64,000 nucleotides of DNA from JAAZBW01 sp035647855 (GTDB lineage Bacteria > Actinomycetota > Actinomycetes > Actinomycetales > Actinomycetaceae), in NCBI GenBank assembly GCA_035647855.1, contig DASRMP010000042.1, positions 101,486-165,485 on the forward strand, given 5' to 3'. Of this stretch, positions 26,842 to 35,209 are shown one piece after another (position 1 is the stretch's first letter; every line of letters begins with the position of its first letter). Under the pieces are notes generated by a model that saw nothing but the letters and a program-made list of their open reading frames with translations, did not search any database and was not told where the DNA came from. The translations under genes were made by a program, and so were the position numbers.

Positions 26842-27495
26842 TCACTTGCTGTTCTTCGCCTCGTCCGCGGCCGGGCCCGTGCCTGTGAGCCCGCCGGAAC
26901 CTGTGACGGTCTGCGCGTGAGTGACGACGTGATCGATGAAGCCGTATTCCTTGGCCTCCTGCGCGTTGAACCAGCGGTCGCGGTCCGCGTCGGAGGTGAC
27001 CTGCTCGATGCTCTTGCCCGTCTGCTGGGCAGTGAGCTCGGCGAGCACCCGCTTCATGTCGAGGATGAGCTGGGCGTTGATGCGGATGTCAGTGACCGTG
27101 CCACCAATACCGCCCGAGGGCTGGTGCATCATAACCCGGGCGTGCGGGGTCGCGTAGCGTTTGCCCTTCGCTCCCGATGAGAGCAGGAACTGCCCCATCG
27201 ATGCCGCGAGGCCGGTTGCCACGGTCGCCACGTCGGGCTGGATGAATTGCATCGTGTCGTAGATCGCCATGCCCGCAGTGATGGAGCCACCCGGCGAGTT
27301 GATGTACAGGTAGATGTCCCTGCTCGGGTCCTCGGCGGCCAGCAGGAGCATCTGTGCACAGATGGCGTTCGAGTTCTCATCGCGCACCTCGGAGCCCAGC
27401 CAGATGATCCGTTCCTTGAGCAAGCGGTTGTAGATGCTGTCCGAGAGGCCGAAGCGCATTCCATCTCCGGCTTCGAGTCGGGGAACCTCAGTCAC
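26842..27495 (-). CDS. clpP1: ATP-dependent Clp protease proteolytic subunit ClpP1
   Basis: A 217-residue ClpP peptidase, first in the clpP1-clpP2 pair. Motifs: YINSPGGSITAGMAIYDTM, serine region GLAASMGQFLLSSG, histidine region VMMHQPSGGIGG and the DRDRWFNAQEAKEYGFID aspartate/loop segment. GTG 27495 follows AAAGGAG with ideal spacing. A ClgR-like box lies 76-93 bp upstream. The C-terminal Gly/Ala tail is longer than in Gram-negative ClpP, as usual in this phylum. Confidence 0.95.
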   Translation of the reverse strand: MTEVPRLEAGDGMRFGLSDSIYNRLLKERIIWLGSEVRDENSNAICAQMLLLAAEDPSRDIYLYINSPGGSITAGMAIYDTMQFIQPDVATVATGLAASMGQFLLSSGAKGKRYATPHARVMMHQPSGGIGGTVTDIRINAQLILDMKRVLAELTAQQTGKSIEQVTSDADRDRWFNAQEAKEYGFIDHVVTHAQTVTGSGGLTGTGPAADEAKNSK

Positions 27496-27570
27496 GTGGG
27501 ACTCCTTTTCAATTGCGAATACTGCCCAAACTAACGCGCCCCAACCGCCCGCAAGTCCTGGCACGGCGCC

Positions 27571-27588
27571 TTTTCGCTCAGGGCGCAG
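27571..27588 (+). promoter_or_regulatory. ClgR-like operator upstream of clpP1
   Basis: TTTTCGCTCAGGGCGCAG fits the corynebacterial ClgR consensus WNNWCGCYNANRGCGWWS at every defined position except one W. It lies in the clpP1 leader region. ClgR activates clpP1P2 in corynebacteria, mycobacteria and streptomycetes; the clgR gene itself is not in this window. Confidence 0.6.
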
Positions 27589-27631
27589 GTGGGTGACGGC
27601 TCTCCGCGTCGAGTCCGCACGGGAGGGAAAC

Positions 27632-27678
27632 GAAGACCGGGCAGCGTGCCCCTGCGGAAGCGCCGCTGCCCGGTCTTC
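27632..27678 (-). terminator. Terminator after tig
   Basis: A perfect 15-bp stem (GAAGACCGGGCAGCG with its complement) with a 17-base loop, beginning 9 bases after the tig stop and followed on the minus strand by GTTTCCC. It separates tig from the clpP1P2 unit. Confidence 0.75.
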
Positions 27679-27686
27679 GACGCGGA

Positions 27687-29117
27687 CTATTCGACGATTC
27701 CCTCGGCCTCGCCGGACTCCTCGCCCTGAACGTCACCGGCCTCGTCCGGCTTGTCCTTGCCGGCCGTCTTCCTCATCGGCTCAGGGGCGTTCCTGGCGTC
27801 CTCCTCGAGACGGGCGGCGAGGGCCGCCTCCTCTTCCGTGTCCGTTCCGATGTATTCGGAGAGGTCGATCTCCGCGCCGCTGGGGTCGGACACCTTCACG
27901 TGGCGAAGCGCGATGGCGACCGCCTTGTTGCGGGCGATCTCGGCGAGGAAGACGGGAATCTGCCCGTTCTGGTCGGCGGACTGTATGAACTCGGACGGGT
28001 CCATGCCGTACTGCTGCGCCGTCTGGAAGAGGAACTGGAGAAGCTCATCCTGACCGACCTGGACCGCGTACTGTTCGGTAATCACATCGAGCAGGAGCTG
28101 GTCGCGCAGCATGGCCCGGGTGCTCTCACGCACCTCGTCCCCGTGCGGGTCGTCAGCGGCCTTGCCCTCCCGCTGCAGGTGAGCGGCCACCTCGGCGTCG
28201 ATGATGCCCTGGGGAAGCGGGAACTCGACGTTCTCCCGCAGGTGCTCCATGAGCTTGCCCTGCGCCTGCATGGCCTGGTTCTGGGCGGCGTCACGGGCGA
28301 CCGCGCCGCGCAGGTCCTCACGGAGCTCGTCGATCGTGTCGAACTCGGAGGCGAGCTGGGCGAACTCGTCGTCGGCCTCAGGAAGCTCGCGCTCCTTCAC
28401 CTCGGTCGCGACGACGGTCACGTCCGCATCGTCGCCTTCGTGCTCACCACCGGCGAGCGAGGCCTTGAAGACCTGCTCCTCGTTCGCGGCGGTGCCGGTG
28501 AGGGCCTCATCGAGACCGTCGATCATGGAACCGGAGCCCACCTGGTAGGAGATACCGGAGACGGACTCGACCTCTTCGCCGTCGATGGTGGCCGTCAGAT
28601 CGATGACGACGAAGTCGCCGTCCTCGATCGGGCGGTCGACGACAACGAGCGTGCCGAAACGCTCCCGCAGGGCGGTGAGGCGCTCCTCGACGGCGTCGTC
28701 CGTCACCTCAGTGGAGTCGACCTCGATCGCGATGGACGACATCGGCGGGATCCGCATCTCGGGACGAACCTCGACCTCCGCAATGAAGGTCAACTGGCCG
28801 CCGAGCGGGCCCTCCACATTGGGGATCTCAGTGATGGAGATCTCAGGCTGACCGAGCGCCTTGATGCCCGTGTCCGCAACGGCGTCCCGGTACAGGCCGG
28901 GGAGCGCCTCATTCAGCGCCTGCTCGATCACGGTGGCACGTCCGACCCGCTGATCGATGATGCGGGCGGGGACCTTGCCCTTGCGGAAGCCCGGCACGTT
29001 GATCTGGTTCGCGATGTCCCGGTAGGCGGCGTCGATCCCCGACTTCAGTTCGTCATAGGGAGTCTCCACCGTGATCTTCACTCGCGTGGTCTCGAGGATC
29101 TCAACGGCGCTCTTCAC
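27687..29117 (-). CDS. tig: Trigger factor (ribosome-associated chaperone)
   Basis: A 476-residue peptidyl-prolyl isomerase and chaperone that meets nascent chains at the ribosome exit. The ribosome-binding signature GFRKGKVPARII is in the N-terminal domain, followed by the FKBP-like domain and a long helical C-terminal domain. The last 50 residues are a Glu/Asp/Ala-rich tail, typical of actinobacteria. The start is GTG 29117 with CGGAG upstream. It is transcribed toward clpP1P2-clpX, the conserved tig-clp arrangement, but a terminator lies between. Confidence 0.95.
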   Translation of the reverse strand: MKSAVEILETTRVKITVETPYDELKSGIDAAYRDIANQINVPGFRKGKVPARIIDQRVGRATVIEQALNEALPGLYRDAVADTGIKALGQPEISITEIPNVEGPLGGQLTFIAEVEVRPEMRIPPMSSIAIEVDSTEVTDDAVEERLTALRERFGTLVVVDRPIEDGDFVVIDLTATIDGEEVESVSGISYQVGSGSMIDGLDEALTGTAANEEQVFKASLAGGEHEGDDADVTVVATEVKERELPEADDEFAQLASEFDTIDELREDLRGAVARDAAQNQAMQAQGKLMEHLRENVEFPLPQGIIDAEVAAHLQREGKAADDPHGDEVRESTRAMLRDQLLLDVITEQYAVQVGQDELLQFLFQTAQQYGMDPSEFIQSADQNGQIPVFLAEIARNKAVAIALRHVKVSDPSGAEIDLSEYIGTDTEEEAALAARLEEDARNAPEPMRKTAGKDKPDEAGDVQGEESGEAEGIVE

Positions 29118-29174
29118 TGTATGTATCTCCGTTTGCTTGGGGGCATCACCCGGCCGAACTGCCGCCGGGAGCGG

Positions 29175-29245
29175 AGCGGATGACGGGAATCGAACCCGCA
29201 CCATCTGCTTGGAAGGCAGAGGCTCTACCATTGAGCTACATCCGC
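29175..29245 (-). tRNA. tRNA-Gly (TCC)
   Basis: On the minus strand a 71-nt cloverleaf begins GCGGATGTAGCTCAATGGTA and ends CATCCGCT. The anticodon loop CTTCCAA gives anticodon TCC. The T-loop GGTTCGATTCC is intact and CCA is not encoded. It lies between tig and a divergently placed tRNA-Pro. Confidence 0.97.
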
Positions 29246-29367
29246 GCACCTCTCCCGCAAGGAGGGGGCTGGATGATTGTAGCCGCGAGGGGCGGGCGGC
29301 GTCGAACCACCGACGCGTCGTCCCCTAGAATGGCGAACCGGCGGAGCAGCCGAAAGAACGAGGACCC

Positions 29368-29444
29368 CGGGGTGTGGCGCAGCTTGGTAGCGCACCTGCT
29401 TTGGGAGCAGGGGGTCGCGGGTTCAAATCCCGCCACCCCGACCA
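29368..29444 (+). tRNA. tRNA-Pro (TGG)
   Basis: A 77-nt cloverleaf from CGGGGTGTGGCGCAGC to CACCCCGA followed by an encoded CCA. The anticodon loop CTTTGGGAG gives TGG. The T-loop GGTTCAAATCC is standard. It is followed by the first septum-formation lipoprotein gene. Confidence 0.97.
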
Positions 29445-29506
29445 ATCACGATTGGCATCCCGTGCCTCATCGGACGGACGAGGCGGGGTTGAAGCGAAGG
29501 AGACGC

Positions 29507-30019
29507 ATGAAGTCCAGGCAATCGTTGGCCGTGCTCGGCCTGGCCGCGCTGGCGGTGACACTGGCCTCGTGCAACGGCACCGCAGATCCCGAGGCGGATG
29601 CCGGGCCCGCCACCGCGCCGCCGCGAGTTCCCGCAGGTGACCTGAGCGTCCTCGAGCTTACGGTCGGCGTGTGCTCCACCGCCGAACAACTCGTGGCCGG
29701 AGCGGACGCCGGTCAGCTGGATCTGAGCACCTTCCCCGCCGTGGACTGTGATTCTCCCCACGATGTGGAGGTGTACCACGTCCACGAGATGACGGACGAG
29801 ACCTTCCCCGGAGCGGGGGCCACGACGGCGGTCGCCGAGCAGGAATGCCTCGCCGCGTTCGAGCCGTTCGTGGGCATGCCGTACGCAACGTCGTCGCTGG
29901 ATTTCACATATTTCATGCCCACCGAGACCACGTGGGACGAGGCCGGCGACCGTGACGTCGTCTGTATGGTGCTCGCGTCAGAACCGCGTGAAGGCTCCTT
30001 CCAGGATTCCCGGCTTTGA
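29507..30019 (+). CDS. Septum-formation family lipoprotein 1
   Basis: A 170-residue secreted lipoprotein. The signal sequence MKSRQSLAVLGLAALAVTLA ends in a lipobox LASC, so the cysteine at residue 22 should be lipidated. The mature part has four cysteines in the pattern seen in the Septum_form family (GVCSTAEQL, AVDCDSPHDVEVY, EQECLAAFEPFVG, RDVVCMVL), with CDxPHxxEV at the centre. GAAGGAG precedes ATG 29507. The next gene is a paralogue, with overlapping stop and start region, so this is a tandem duplication. Function is unproven. Confidence 0.8.
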   Translation: MKSRQSLAVLGLAALAVTLASCNGTADPEADAGPATAPPRVPAGDLSVLELTVGVCSTAEQLVAGADAGQLDLSTFPAVDCDSPHDVEVYHVHEMTDETFPGAGATTAVAEQECLAAFEPFVGMPYATSSLDFTYFMPTETTWDEAGDRDVVCMVLASEPREGSFQDSRL

Positions 30020-30033
30020 TGGAGGCCAACCCG

Positions 30034-30570
30034 ATGCGCAAACTTCCTCGTTCGATCGCGCCGCTCGCGGTCACTCTGTTGCTCCTTGCGGGCTGCACGG
30101 ACGCCACGGGCGGGGACGCCGCGACCGACGCGCCCACCGCCTCCCCCACCGGCACCGTTTCACCATCGCCCGGGCCGATCACCGAGGGCGCCGTCGACCC
30201 GTTCTCGATCCCGGTGGGCGGCTGCCTTGCCGGCGCCGCGTTGTCGAGCACACCGGACCAATTAATGAACATCCCGGACGAGGTGGAAGTCATCCGCTGC
30301 GACCGGCCGCACCGCACCGAGGTCTTCGCCGAACTGTTGCTCCTGGACGACACCTACACCGGGGACGAGGAACTTGCCCGCACGGCCGAATCGTTCTGCT
30401 ATGCGCAGTTCACGGGCTTCGTGGGCGTACCGCTCGAGGAATCACTCCACGACTTCGTGTTCCTCTACCCCACCGAGGACAGCTGGAACGAAATCGCTGA
30501 TCGTCAGATCCTCTGCCTCGCGGTCTCGCCGGAGGACCGCACGGAGTCGCTCGAAGGCGCCGAGGAGTAG
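30034..30570 (+). CDS. Septum-formation family lipoprotein 2 (paralogue of the preceding gene)
   Basis: A 178-residue lipoprotein with signal MRKLPRSIAPLAVTLLLLAGC and lipobox LAGC, then a Thr/Pro-rich linker. It repeats the cysteine pattern of gene 1: GGCLAGAAL, IRCDRPHRTEVFAELLL, SFCYAQFTGFVGVPLEES and RQILCLAVSPEDR. ATG 30034 is preferred because GGAGG lies 8 bases before it; an ATG at 30019 overlapping the upstream stop is possible. Both proteins probably sit on the outer membrane face, near the cell wall. Confidence 0.8.
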   Translation: MRKLPRSIAPLAVTLLLLAGCTDATGGDAATDAPTASPTGTVSPSPGPITEGAVDPFSIPVGGCLAGAALSSTPDQLMNIPDEVEVIRCDRPHRTEVFAELLLLDDTYTGDEELARTAESFCYAQFTGFVGVPLEESLHDFVFLYPTEDSWNEIADRQILCLAVSPEDRTESLEGAEE

Positions 30571-30604
30571 CCGTCAGGCCGGACGAGTAGCCGTCAGGCC
30601 GGAC
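30565..30604. repeat. Perfect 20-bp tandem duplication spanning a stop codon
   Basis: GAGTAGCCGTCAGGCCGGAC occurs twice in a row (30565-30584 and 30585-30604). The first copy includes the TAG stop of the second lipoprotein gene, the second copy provides a backup TAG. It lies next to a terminator. Confidence 0.9.
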
Positions 30605-30611
30605 AACGACA

Positions 30612-30638
30612 AAGGGGACCCCAACTTGGGGTCCCCTT
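30612..30638. terminator. Bidirectional terminator between lipoprotein genes and rpmF
   Basis: An 11-bp perfect stem (AAGGGGACCCC with GGGGTCCCCTT) and a 5-base loop AACTT, between the ends of two convergent units. It can act for both strands. Confidence 0.85.
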
Positions 30639-30652
30639 GATGTCGCTGGCGG

Positions 30653-30820
30653 TCAGTCCTCGATGACCAGGCCCTTCTGATAGGCCTTTGCGAGGCGACG
30701 CGGCACCTGAATCACGCGGCCGCGGACGCGAAGGTTCACCAGTTCGGTGTTGTTCGCTTTCCACTGGGACCGGCGCGAGCGGGTGTTGCTGCGGGACATC
30801 CTGCGCTTTGGAACTGCCAT
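30653..30820 (-). CDS. rpmF: 50S ribosomal protein bL32
   Basis: A 55-residue ribosomal protein beginning MAVPKRRMSRSNTRSRRSQW and ending KAYQKGLVIED. The four zinc-binding cysteines of the usual bL32 are absent; the region reads TELVNLRVRGRVIQVPRRL, as in mycobacterial bL32. A zinc-containing paralogue elsewhere in the genome is possible but cannot be seen. CGGCAGGGCC-type spacing places GGAGCGG before ATG 30820. Confidence 0.93.
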   Translation of the reverse strand: MAVPKRRMSRSNTRSRRSQWKANNTELVNLRVRGRVIQVPRRLAKAYQKGLVIED

Positions 30821-31012
30821 GGCCCTGCCGCTCCTTTCCGGGAGGTGGGTGTGAATCCGAAGGTCTACTCTGCCAGCCACGCTCCCCCGCGCGCCAGCAG
30901 CGGCGACTCCGTGGGGGTGTGAGATTGGCCAAGCTCGCTCGGCAACCGTGCAAGCCTACCCCAGCCCACCTGCCACTTCGGAATCCGCCCTCGATCCTGG
31001 CAGGATCGGCAC

Positions 31013-31660
31013 ATGGACACGCCGCGACACCGCCCGATGCGCGGCTCCGTCACGACCCGTGAGATTGAGATCCGCCGGTCCCGTTTCATCGCCACCATCG
31101 CCGCCGCCGACGACGAAGAGGCCGCCCGGGCCGTAATCGCCGAGGCCAGGGCCACCTACCCGGATGCCCGCCACCACTGCTCCGCCTTCATCGTCGAGGT
31201 CCCCGGCGCCCAGGACATCGAGCGGTCCTCCGACGACGGCGAGCCCCCCGGCACCGCAGGGCGCCCCATGCTCGAGGTACTGCGCGGGAGCGGCCTGACC
31301 GGCGTCGCCGCCGTGGTGACCCGATACTTCGGCGGCGTGAAGCTTGGTACCGGCGGCCTGGTTCGGGCGTATTCGGACGCCGTCACCCGCGCGCTCGAGG
31401 GCGTGCCGCGCGTGCGGGTCGAGCAGCGTGAGATCCGTACCGTCGCGCTGCCCCACGCGGAGGCGGGCCGTATCCGGGCGGAACTGGAGAGCCGGGGATT
31501 CGACGTCGTCGGCGCCGCCTACGGCACTGAGGCGGTGTTCACGTTCGCTACGGCGGACCCGGCGGGCCTGGAGGAGGCGCTCGCGGCGCTGACCTCGGGC
31601 ACCGCCGCGTCGAAGCCTGCCGGGCGCCGGGAGGTCGAAGTGAGGGTGCGAGCTCAGTAG
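31013..31660 (+). CDS. YigZ/IMPACT family protein
   Basis: A 215-residue protein of the IMPACT/YigZ family. Its N-terminal domain has EIRRSRFIATIA, the family signature SSDDGEPPGTAGRPMLEVL and VVTRYFGGVKLGTGGLVRAYS; a C-terminal ferredoxin-like domain follows. Family members are implicated in translation control but no enzymatic role is settled. It ends 7 bases into the end of the convergent gamma-glutamyltransferase gene. Confidence 0.88.
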   Translation: MDTPRHRPMRGSVTTREIEIRRSRFIATIAAADDEEAARAVIAEARATYPDARHHCSAFIVEVPGAQDIERSSDDGEPPGTAGRPMLEVLRGSGLTGVAAVVTRYFGGVKLGTGGLVRAYSDAVTRALEGVPRVRVEQREIRTVALPHAEAGRIRAELESRGFDVVGAAYGTEAVFTFATADPAGLEEALAALTSGTAASKPAGRREVEVRVRAQ

Positions 31661-33312
31661 CCGAGCGCCGTGCCGTCGCCGCGGGGATCCGCCCCGCCCT
31701 CGAGGAAACCGTCCGGATGGATCCGGATGGCCTGCGCGTGGCCGAACTCCTCCTGCCAGTCCCCCAGCGTCCTGACCTCGTGACCGCGACGGCGAAGCTC
31801 CTCCGCCACCTCGGCAGGAATGCGTCCCTCAAGGCACAGGTCAGGTGACGCCGTGCCCCACGTCCGGCCAACGAGCCAACGGGGCGCCTCGATCGCTTGC
31901 TGGACGTCGTAACCGAAGTCGATGAGGCGAGTGATCAGCGCAAGGTGGGTCTGGGGCTGGCCCTCGCCACCCATGGCGCCGAGCAGGGCGTACGGGGTGC
32001 CGTCGTCGCGGCGCAGCATGGCCGGGATCAGCGTGTGGAACGTCCGCTTGCCTGGCGCGAGACGGTTGTGGTGGCTTTCGTCGAGCGAGAAGTACGAGCC
32101 GCGGTTCTGCAGGAGTGTGCCGGTTCCAGGGGCGACCACCCCGGCGCCGAAGTCATGGTAGATCGACTGAATCAGCGAAACGGCCATGCCGTCCGAGTCC
32201 ACGGCACAGAGGAAGCACGTGTCGGTCCCGCCCGGGACGGCGGGGCGATCTGGTCGCCTGCCCACGCCCGGCTCGATCTGGTGCGCCGCGAGCGATGACT
32301 CCCGCGAGATGAGCCGGCGCCGCCCGGCAAGGTAATCCCGCGAGATCAGGTGCTCGACAGGGATCTCGAGCACCTCCGGGTCGGTGATCCACGCGTCTCG
32401 GTCTGCGAAGGCAACCTTCGCGGCCTCGGCAGCGAAGTGCAGGTAGTCGGGGCTGAGGTCGCCCCACGCTGCGACGTCCTCTGCCTCGATCAGGCCCAGC
32501 ATCTGCAGGGCCGTGAATCCCTGGGTGTTCGGCGGCATCTCGAGCACTTCCACCCCGCGGTATGTGGCAGAGATCGGTGACACCCAGGAGGCGCGGTACT
32601 CGGCGAAGTCTGCGGGGCGGAGCGGCGATCCGTCCACGCAGAGTTGCTCCGCCAATCGCCCCTCGTAGAAGCCTTCTCTCGCCCCGAGCCGGGCGATCGC
32701 CTCGAGGGACTCCGCCAGGTCCGGATTGTGCAGCGGGCGTCCCTCTCGGGGTACCTCGCCTCCGGGCAGGAACAGGGCGGCAGCGCACTCGTCGCGGCTG
32801 AGCAGCGCCTCGCGCCTTGGCAACCACGCCGCCAGCGACCTCGAGACCGGCACGCCGGTCCGCGCGTGGTGAATCGCGTCCTCGAACAGTTCGGCCCAGT
32901 CCAGGCGCCCGAAGCGTTCGTGCATCGCGCGCCAGCCATCGACTGCGCCCGGTACAGTGAGCGCGGCGCGCGGGCCGCGGCTGGGGATCTCGCTGAGACC
33001 GAGGCGTTCGTAGTGGTAGCGGGTGGCCTCGCGGCCAGCGGGACCCGAGGCGTTGAGCCCTACGGCGCCGTCGTCGTCCTGAATGAGCGCGAAAGCGTCG
33101 CCGCCGAGTCCGGCCATGTGCGGATAGACGACGCCGAGGACGGCGTTCGCGGCGATGGCCGCGTCGACGGCGGATCCTCCCCGGCGCAGCACGTGCAGGC
33201 CCGTGACCGAGGCCAAGGCGTGCGGAGTGGAGACCATGCCGCGCTCGGATCGGGCGGGCGGGCGGCCCGTGAGCGGACCCTTCGGGTGTGGCGCGCGGTT
33301 CGCGTGAGTCAC
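31654..33312 (-). CDS. Gamma-glutamyltransferase family protein
   Basis: A 552-residue Ntn hydrolase precursor of the GGT family, which transfers or hydrolyses gamma-glutamyl groups. The large subunit contains GGSAVDAAIAANAVLGVVYPHMAG and YHYERLG. The autoprocessing region is GTDTCFLCAVDSDGMAVSLIQSIYHDFGAG, with the threonine of DTC as expected nucleophile. The end of the small subunit has TLIPAMLRRDDGTPYALLGAMGGEGQPQ. No signal peptide is obvious from GTG 33312 (VTHANRAPH), which has AGGAGGA upstream, so it may be cytoplasmic. The long N-terminal frame beyond 33312 overlaps the cysK leader and is not coding. Confidence 0.88.
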   Translation of the reverse strand: MTHANRAPHPKGPLTGRPPARSERGMVSTPHALASVTGLHVLRRGGSAVDAAIAANAVLGVVYPHMAGLGGDAFALIQDDDGAVGLNASGPAGREATRYHYERLGLSEIPSRGPRAALTVPGAVDGWRAMHERFGRLDWAELFEDAIHHARTGVPVSRSLAAWLPRREALLSRDECAAALFLPGGEVPREGRPLHNPDLAESLEAIARLGAREGFYEGRLAEQLCVDGSPLRPADFAEYRASWVSPISATYRGVEVLEMPPNTQGFTALQMLGLIEAEDVAAWGDLSPDYLHFAAEAAKVAFADRDAWITDPEVLEIPVEHLISRDYLAGRRRLISRESSLAAHQIEPGVGRRPDRPAVPGGTDTCFLCAVDSDGMAVSLIQSIYHDFGAGVVAPGTGTLLQNRGSYFSLDESHHNRLAPGKRTFHTLIPAMLRRDDGTPYALLGAMGGEGQPQTHLALITRLIDFGYDVQQAIEAPRWLVGRTWGTASPDLCLEGRIPAEVAEELRRRGHEVRTLGDWQEEFGHAQAIRIHPDGFLEGGADPRGDGTALGY

Positions 33313-33469
33313 TCGTCCTCCTGTGAAATGGGGAAGCCTGCGATAGTCATCTTCTCGCTCATGCGAGAACTGGGGTAGGCGCCCGGCGTCCACCGAGCAG
33401 CTCGCGGTTGCCGCTTCCAGCAGTCGTGGAGTAGTTTCGCCTTCAACGAGAACGGTGGGAGGAGACACG

Positions 33470-33559
33470 ATGAGCATCGCAAGCGTCGTTGTGCGTGCCT
33501 CTCGCGCCAGTTTCGACTCCGGTCGTGTGCTCTGCTGTCTGCCGAGTGTCCAGCTGTAG
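33470..33559 (+). CDS. Cysteine leader peptide of the cysK-cysE operon (putative attenuator)
   Basis: A 29-residue reading frame with a strong site GGGAGGAGACACG before its ATG. The peptide starts MSIASVVVRASR, contains adjacent cysteine codons at residues 22 and 23 (VLCCL) and ends at TAG 33557-33559. It stops 99 bp before cysK. Short leader peptides with runs of Cys codons act as cysteine-sensitive attenuators in mycobacteria. I infer ribosome stalling at CC when cysteine is low would change downstream RNA folding and raise cysK expression. Confidence 0.65.
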   Translation: MSIASVVVRASRASFDSGRVLCCLPSVQL

Positions 33560-33658
33560 CTGCGCGCAACTCGCGTGCTGGACGCTCTCACCCCGATACT
33601 TTTCACAGTCCCGCGCAGCCAAGCGCACCCCAGAAGGAACCAGATCGGAGAATCTCCC

Positions 33659-34588
33659 ATGATTTACGACGACGTCACGAAGGTTGTCGGCAACACCCCC
33701 CTCGTCCGGATCAACCGCCTCGCCGAAGGCGCACCCGGCAACGTGATCGCGAAGCTCGAGTTCTTCAACCCCGCGGGCTCCGTCAAGGACCGGATCGGCG
33801 TCTCGATCATTGACGCGGCCGAGAAATCGGGCGAGCTCCCTCCGGGCGGAACGATCGTCGAGGCGACCTCGGGGAACACGGGAATCGCGCTCGCCATGGT
33901 GGCAGCGGCACGTGGATACCAGGCGATCTTCACGATGCCCGAGTCGATGTCGAAGGAGCGCCGCGCACTGCTGCGCGCCTTCGGCGCGAAGCTCGTGCTC
34001 ACGTCCCCCGCAGATGGGATGAGGGGCGCCGTCGAGAAGGCGAACGAGATCGTCGCGAACACCGAGGGTGCGGTTCTCGCCCGCCAGTTCGCGAACGAGG
34101 CGAACCCGCAGATCCACTACGAGACCACCGGCCGTGAGATCTGGGAGGCGACCGATGGTCAGGTCGATATCCTCGTCTCCGGCGTCGGGACCGGCGGAAC
34201 CATCACCGGTGCGGGCCGCTACCTCAGGGAGCGGAAGCCGGAGGTCAAGCTCGTGGCGGTTGAGCCGGCGGAGTCGCCCCTGCTCTCCACGGGCGCTGCC
34301 GGCCCGCACAAGATCCAGGGACTCGGCGCAAACTTCGTGCCTCAGGTGCTGGACACCGAACTCTATGACGAGGTCATCACCGTGCCGTCGGAGACCGCGA
34401 CAAAGACGGCGCGAGACGCCGCGACCCGGGAAGGGCTCCTGGTTGGGATCTCCTCGGGCGCCGCACTGGCCGCAGCGATCGAGGTCGCGAAGCGGGCGGA
34501 GAACGCGGGGAAGATGATCATCACCATCATCCCGGACCTCGGCGACCGCTACCTCTCCACAGTGCTGTTCGAAGGCCTGGTCGACTGA
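33659..34588 (+). CDS. cysK: Cysteine synthase A (O-acetylserine sulfhydrylase)
   Basis: A 309-residue PLP enzyme making cysteine from O-acetylserine and sulfide. The PLP lysine is K43 in NPAGSVKDRIG, the phosphate loop TSGNTG spans about residues 70-75, and GVGTGGTITGAGRYLRE binds PLP phosphate. The C-terminal GISSGAALAAA loop is intact. It starts MIYDDVTKVVGNTPLV at ATG 33659 with GGAGAATC upstream. The cysE gene starts one base after its stop, a conserved cysK-cysE operon that would allow complex formation. Confidence 0.95.
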   Translation: MIYDDVTKVVGNTPLVRINRLAEGAPGNVIAKLEFFNPAGSVKDRIGVSIIDAAEKSGELPPGGTIVEATSGNTGIALAMVAAARGYQAIFTMPESMSKERRALLRAFGAKLVLTSPADGMRGAVEKANEIVANTEGAVLARQFANEANPQIHYETTGREIWEATDGQVDILVSGVGTGGTITGAGRYLRERKPEVKLVAVEPAESPLLSTGAAGPHKIQGLGANFVPQVLDTELYDEVITVPSETATKTARDAATREGLLVGISSGAALAAAIEVAKRAENAGKMIITIIPDLGDRYLSTVLFEGLVD

Positions 34589-34589
34589 A

Positions 34590-35171
34590 TTGCACGACTC
34601 CGGCATCCCCCTCCGCCGGCTCATGGCGGAGGACCTCCGCACCGCGCTGCGGGAAGACCCCGCAGCGCGGAACCGCCTGGAAGTGGCGCTGCTCTACCCG
34701 GGCGTCCACGCGGTGTGGGCGCACCGGCTGGCCCACTTCTGGTGGGGCCACGGCGCCAAGTTGCCGGCGCGGGCCCTTTCGCAACTCGCACGAGCGATGA
34801 CCGGCGTGGAGATCCACCCTGGAGCCGTGCTGGGGCGCCGCCTGTTCATCGATCACGGCATGGGCGTGGTCATCGGCGAGACCGCCCGAGTCGGGGAGGA
34901 CGTGACGATCTTTCACGGCGCCACGCTCGGAGGGACATCGATGGCGAAGGGCAGGCGGCACCCCACGGTGGGCGATCGTGTCATGGTCGGCGCGGGCGCC
35001 AAGGTGCTCGGCCCGATCACTGTCGGGTCGGATGCGAAGGTGGGAGCGAACGCCGTCGTCGTGAAGGACGTTGCCGACGGCGCGGTCGCGGTGGGAGTGC
35101 CCGCCAAAATGAAGGGGAAGATCAGAGCAGTGGACGTCGAGCCACACGTGGACCCCGCTATCTACATCTGA
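34590..35171 (+). CDS. cysE: Serine O-acetyltransferase
   Basis: A 193-residue left-handed beta-helix acetyltransferase that makes O-acetylserine for CysK. The N-terminal helical part is followed by hexapeptide repeats (GVEIHPGAVLGRRLFIDHGMGVVIGETARVGEDVTIFHG), the histidine of DHGMG and the loop GGTSMAKGRRHPTVG. The C-terminal YI end (AIYI) fits the usual Ile tail that inserts into CysK. TTG 34590, one base after cysK, is the start used; ATG 34623 (MAEDLRTALRED) is an alternative and would be closer to the usual family length. Confidence 0.93.
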   Translation: MHDSGIPLRRLMAEDLRTALREDPAARNRLEVALLYPGVHAVWAHRLAHFWWGHGAKLPARALSQLARAMTGVEIHPGAVLGRRLFIDHGMGVVIGETARVGEDVTIFHGATLGGTSMAKGRRHPTVGDRVMVGAGAKVLGPITVGSDAKVGANAVVVKDVADGAVAVGVPAKMKGKIRAVDVEPHVDPAIYI

Positions 35172-35209
35172 CCGGCCCGCTCCCCGGCTACCCGTCTAGG
35201 CTGGCCCCC

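Noticed and set aside
33313..33660. N-terminal 116-codon extension of the gamma-glutamyltransferase
   Set aside because: It runs antisense across the cysK leader and promoter; a well-placed AGGAGGA site supports the start at 33312.
34715..35209. Long N-terminal extension of the M13 peptidase across cysE
   Set aside because: The segment lies in another frame of cysE and is Arg/Gly-rich; conserved peptidase sequence begins after ATG 35210.
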